A DNA stretch of 8,974 bases from Methanobacterium sp. Its GTDB lineage: Archaea; Methanobacteriota; Methanobacteria; Methanobacteriales; Methanobacteriaceae. The translations under genes were made by a program, and so were the position numbers. The notes below the pieces were generated by a model. That model was not told the origin of the DNA, did no database searches, and saw only the letters and a list, made by a program, of their open reading frames with translations. The DNA lies in contig WASR01000357.1 of assembly GCA_009712615.1 (NCBI GenBank), positions 1 through 8,974 on the forward strand, given 5' to 3'. Below, piece after piece: positions 6,671 to 8,974 of this stretch. The stretch's first letter is position 1; each line of letters opens with the position of its first letter.

Positions 6671-7657
6671 TTAAAACCAGTCTTCCAGGCTTTTTTGCTT
6701 GTTATCTAGCTTGGCAAACTTGTCCAGTGCGCTTAAAACCCTCTGCTCAGAAAAATCGTGCTGGTTGCAAAGGAAGTCTACAGCAGCTTCTTTATCAGGA
6801 GAATTCCATTTCAATTCGTAATCTTCGACTGCGTTGTGCTCTAGGAACAATTTCCTCAGTATGGCAGGATCCACATCCATTTCGTAGTCATTTTTTTCGA
6901 TCACACTGAATATATCCCCATGTTTTTTTATTAGTTTCAAACCAGTTTTTGCACCCACACCTTTAACTCCACTGTTAAAATCTGTTCCCACGAGTATGGC
7001 TATATCAACCAGCTGTTCCCTTGTGATCTCCATGTTTTCAAGCACTTTTTTAAGGGTGATTAACTCCAGATTTGCCTTTCCACCTGTTATTGTCAGGTTT
7101 CTTACCATTCTTGTGGCTCCGAAGAGAATGCAGTCGTAGTCCTGTGAACCCACACACCATGCATCCCCTTTATCCACCATGTAAGATGCTTGTGCTTCCC
7201 CTTCACCCAGTGCCTGGATGTAGGGAACTCCAAGTATTTCTAAAAGTTTTTTTGACCCTTCGATTATGTCTCTGGACATCCTGGAGGATCTTACAGCGTA
7301 CTTCCTTGCCTCTTCAAGGTTGCCTTCTTCAAGGGCTTTGTCCCATTTTTTCTGGGATTCTTCCTTCACTTCCCTTCTTTTAGCCTGAGTATCCTTTTTA
7401 AGCGCATCTGATCTGCCGTCAAAGATATATATGGGTTTAATTCCTTTTTCTATTAATGATGATGTTCTATACAGTATGCCGCTGAAGTGGGATGTGATAT
7501 TTTTGTTCTCATCCATGAGTGGAGTTCCATCCACCTGTCTGATACTTGATAAAAACTGGTAGATCACATTTGCAGCATCTAATGCGACTATTTTTGATTC
7601 TAAGTCCTGAAATTTGATGTTCTCTGGAGTTACAATATCTTTAAATTTTACACCCAT
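6671..7657 (-). CDS. fen: Flap endonuclease FEN-1
   Basis: Structure-specific 5' nuclease that removes flaps in Okazaki fragment maturation and long-patch base excision repair. The start MGVKF is the conserved FEN-1 N-terminus, where the chain end lies near the active site, and GGGGG at 7666-7670 (complement) is a Shine-Dalgarno-like site eight bases upstream. The acidic two-metal residues are complete: Asp27, Asp80, Glu152, Glu154, Asp173, Asp175 and Asp226. A helical arch region spans about 84-132, and the helix-hairpin-helix DNA clamp is GVKGVGAKTG (230-239). The last eight residues, QKSLEDWF (321-328), are a canonical PIP box for PCNA, and the protein ends right after it. Length 328 is usual for archaea. 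It is the last gene of the minus-strand cluster, 35 bases after the chorismate-lyase-like gene, so it may be co-transcribed with metabolic genes. Confidence 0.97.
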   Translation of the reverse strand: MGVKFKDIVTPENIKFQDLESKIVALDAANVIYQFLSSIRQVDGTPLMDENKNITSHFSGILYRTSSLIEKGIKPIYIFDGRSDALKKDTQAKRREVKEESQKKWDKALEEGNLEEARKYAVRSSRMSRDIIEGSKKLLEILGVPYIQALGEGEAQASYMVDKGDAWCVGSQDYDCILFGATRMVRNLTITGGKANLELITLKKVLENMEITREQLVDIAILVGTDFNSGVKGVGAKTGLKLIKKHGDIFSVIEKNDYEMDVDPAILRKLFLEHNAVEDYELKWNSPDKEAAVDFLCNQHDFSEQRVLSALDKFAKLDNKQKSLEDWF

Positions 7658-7692
7658 CTCTTAATCCCCCAACTAGTGAATAAAAAAAGGTT

Positions 7693-8226
7693 TTAATTTC
7701 TGAAATTGGAGTATGGAAATGTCTCCATGAGCCATATCAATACTTCATCGTGGTGAATTATGTTATATGTCCTTGCGAGCATCACAGAATTAGTGTTGAA
7801 TATTTCACCAATTTCCGGTGAAGGTTTCTCTGAGTATACAGATTTTATTTCCCTTCTAGATTCTATCTTGTGTTTTCGAAGTATTCTTCCGATCGGAATA
7901 TCTGCCCTTATAATATCCTCTTTAAAATCATTTTCAAGTCTGTTTATTGGTATCAATGAAACAGCGTATATCAATGGTTCGTCGGTTTCAATGACAACCA
8001 CCCGGTAGTTGACTTCGTCTCCAACTTCAATGTCTAGAAGTTTGGCGATTTTCTCATCAGCTTCTATGAACTTTTGTTCTAGGGTTTCTATCTTAGCATG
8101 ACCCTTTATGACATCTAGTATAGCTGTCACAGAACCATCTGTTGTTAGTAGAATCTTCTGTGCATTTGAAAGTTTTCCCACTTCAGATTCTATACCTTCT
8201 ATAGACTTGAGAATAGTTTTATCCAT
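7693..8226 (-). CDS. Chorismate lyase-like protein (UbiC/DUF98 fold)
   Basis: Resembles the UbiC/DUF98 group, which splits chorismate to 4-hydroxybenzoate and pyruvate. Landmarks in order: LLTTDGSVT (26-34), the usual N-terminal signature; Arg75 in YRVVVI, the likely match of E. coli UbiC Arg76; PLIYAVSLIP (84-93); IGRIL (112-116) followed by RREI (124-127); ARTYNII (151-157); and IWLMETFP (164-171), where Glu168 matches the catalytic Glu155 of UbiC. Length 177 fits a single-domain member. Methanogens make methanopterin from 4-hydroxybenzoate, so a biosynthetic chorismate lyase is a sensible role, but that is inference. A UTRA-like ligand-binding role is possible by fold, though there is no DNA-binding domain. 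The start lies 2 bases after the LeuC/HacA stop, with AAGGGA just upstream inside that gene's end, so the two are surely co-transcribed. Confidence 0.82.
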   Translation of the reverse strand: MDKTILKSIEGIESEVGKLSNAQKILLTTDGSVTAILDVIKGHAKIETLEQKFIEADEKIAKLLDIEVGDEVNYRVVVIETDEPLIYAVSLIPINRLENDFKEDIIRADIPIGRILRKHKIESRREIKSVYSEKPSPEIGEIFNTNSVMLARTYNIIHHDEVLIWLMETFPYSNFRN

Positions 8227-8228
8227 AT

Positions 8229-8974
8229 TTAATCCCTTGGATCGTTAATTTCACCTGAAAGTGCTGAAGATGCTACCACTGCAGGATTCGCAAGGTAAAC
8301 CTCAGATTCGGGGTCTCCCATTCTTCCCAGGAAGTTTCTATTGGTTGTTGCTATGCAAACTTCCCCTGCTGCAAGCACACCCATATGTCCTCCAAGACAG
8401 GGCCCACATCCAGGGTTGCATATTATTGCCCCTGAGTCCATGAATATGTCTATTAATCCACTGTGCATTGCTTTTCTATATATTTCAGCCGATGCAGGTA
8501 TTACCAGAAGTCTGACATCGGGATGAACTTGTTTTCCCTCCAGAACTTCAGCTGCAGCAACCAGATCTTCCATCCTTCCATTGGTACATGAACCTATGAA
8601 TGCCTGTGTGATGGTCTTTCCTGCTACCGAAGATACTGGTTTAACATTATCAACGTTGTGTGGACATGCCACTTGGGGTTCCATGTCATCCATATCAAAG
8701 AAATATTCCTTCTCATAATCATAATTTGGGTCTGATGTTACAACATCAAAACCTGCCACATTTCTATCCTTAAGGTACTGTAGGGTGGCTTTGTTAGGTT
8801 CCATTATCCCATTTTTAGCTCCACTCTCTATTGCCATGTTACATATGGTCATTCTACCAGCAACATCCATGTTTTCTATGGTGCTTCCATGGAATTCCAA
8901 TGATTTGTAAGTTGCTCCGTAGGTTCCGATTTCGCCTATCACATTTAAAATAACATCCTTGGCACTGACAAAAC
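8229..8974 (-). CDS. leuC: 3-isopropylmalate dehydratase / homoaconitase large subunit, C-terminal part
   Basis: Partial: the frame stays open to the window edge, and 247 C-terminal residues of about 420 are present. The GTG at 8942 is an internal valine, not a start, since upstream codons read as the family's AKDVIL segment. It belongs to the aconitase family, which isomerises 2-isopropylmalate (leucine) or homocitrate-type acids (2-oxosuberate for coenzyme B in methanogens) with a [4Fe-4S] cluster. Counting from the first full codon, the cluster ligands are Cys129 in GSCTNGR and Cys189/Cys192 in CNPGCGPC, and TTNRNFLGRMG (209-219) is the conserved substrate-binding segment. The swivel domain would be the separate small subunit LeuD/HacB, not in the window. 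Specificity is set mainly by a loop in that subunit, so LeuC and HacA cannot be told apart here. It is the first visible gene of the minus-strand cluster. Confidence 0.93.
   Translation of the reverse strand, partial: FVSAKDVILNVIGEIGTYGATYKSLEFHGSTIENMDVAGRMTICNMAIESGAKNGIMEPNKATLQYLKDRNVAGFDVVTSDPNYDYEKEYFFDMDDMEPQVACPHNVDNVKPVSSVAGKTITQAFIGSCTNGRMEDLVAAAEVLEGKQVHPDVRLLVIPASAEIYRKAMHSGLIDIFMDSGAIICNPGCGPCLGGHMGVLAAGEVCIATTNRNFLGRMGDPESEVYLANPAVVASSALSGEINDPRD

Noticed and set aside
6583..6909. Plus-strand open frame of 108 codons running from the DUF2119 gene end into FEN-1
   Set aside because: Overlaps two convincing genes in other frames and has no recognisable content.
7072..7383. Plus-strand open frame of 103 codons opposite FEN-1
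   Set aside because: Leu/Pro/Cys-rich low-complexity product complementary to a certain gene; no start signals.
8942..8942. GTG as start of the LeuC/HacA gene
   Set aside because: The reading frame continues upstream with family-like sequence (AKDVIL) to the window edge, so it is an internal valine.
1..8974. CRISPR arrays, tRNA or rRNA genes, insertion sequences, defence or toxin-antitoxin genes
   Set aside because: Looked for on both strands; no spaced repeats, cloverleaf-like segments, transposase motifs or target duplications were seen.

Overview
The window looks like a chromosomal housekeeping segment from a methanogenic archaeon of the order Methanobacteriales, most likely a mesophilic Methanobacterium. 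This rests on several signs. It carries an archaeal Cdc48/VAT-type double AAA ATPase, an archaeal FEN-1 with a C-terminal PCNA-binding motif, a short archaeal-type S-adenosylhomocysteine hydrolase and a methanogen-type DUF2119 protein. Ribosome binding sites read AGGAGG or AGGTGA, promoters have TTTATATA-like boxes, and genes end in oligo-T tracts. The spacers are very AT-rich while the genes are moderately AT-rich. From memory the gene order resembles Methanothermobacter, but I could not check that.

Layout. Positions 1-572 are AT-rich DNA with a strong hairpin (112-153), one unrecognised ORF of doubtful status (150-515) and a candidate promoter with a GC-rich dyad (521-543). Four confident genes then run on the + strand: prephenate dehydrogenase tyrA (573-1880), the Cdc48-type unfoldase (2140-4326), ahcY (4724-5977) and a DUF2119 metallohydrolase-like protein (6030-6638). 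The first three each have their own long upstream spacer with a TATA-like box, and the first two end in oligo-T or hairpin terminators, so they look like separate transcription units. DUF2119 follows ahcY after 52 bases. On the - strand a compact cluster reads leftward: the C-terminal part of a LeuC/HacA aconitase-family large subunit (8974-8229, 5' end outside the window), a chorismate-lyase-like protein (8226-7693, 2 bases after it) and FEN-1 (7657-6671, 35 bases further). It converges on DUF2119 with 32 bases between the stop codons.

How the genes work together. There is no single pathway. Two proteins draw on the chorismate branch: TyrA (tyrosine) and the chorismate-lyase-like protein (4-hydroxybenzoate, plausibly for methanopterin). 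AhcY recycles the by-product of SAM-dependent methylation. LeuC/HacA serves leucine or 2-oxosuberate/coenzyme B synthesis. Cdc48 is protein quality control and FEN-1 is DNA replication and repair.

I see no CRISPR array, tRNA, rRNA, insertion sequence or defence system. The best leads are inside known families: a PheRS-like anticodon-binding (FDX-ACB-like) domain at the C-terminus of TyrA; a Glu-to-Lys change at the base-recognition site of AhcY that would fit S-inosylhomocysteine as substrate; a complete zinc-hydrolase residue set in the DUF2119 protein; and palindromes placed at the promoters of the three main + strand units.
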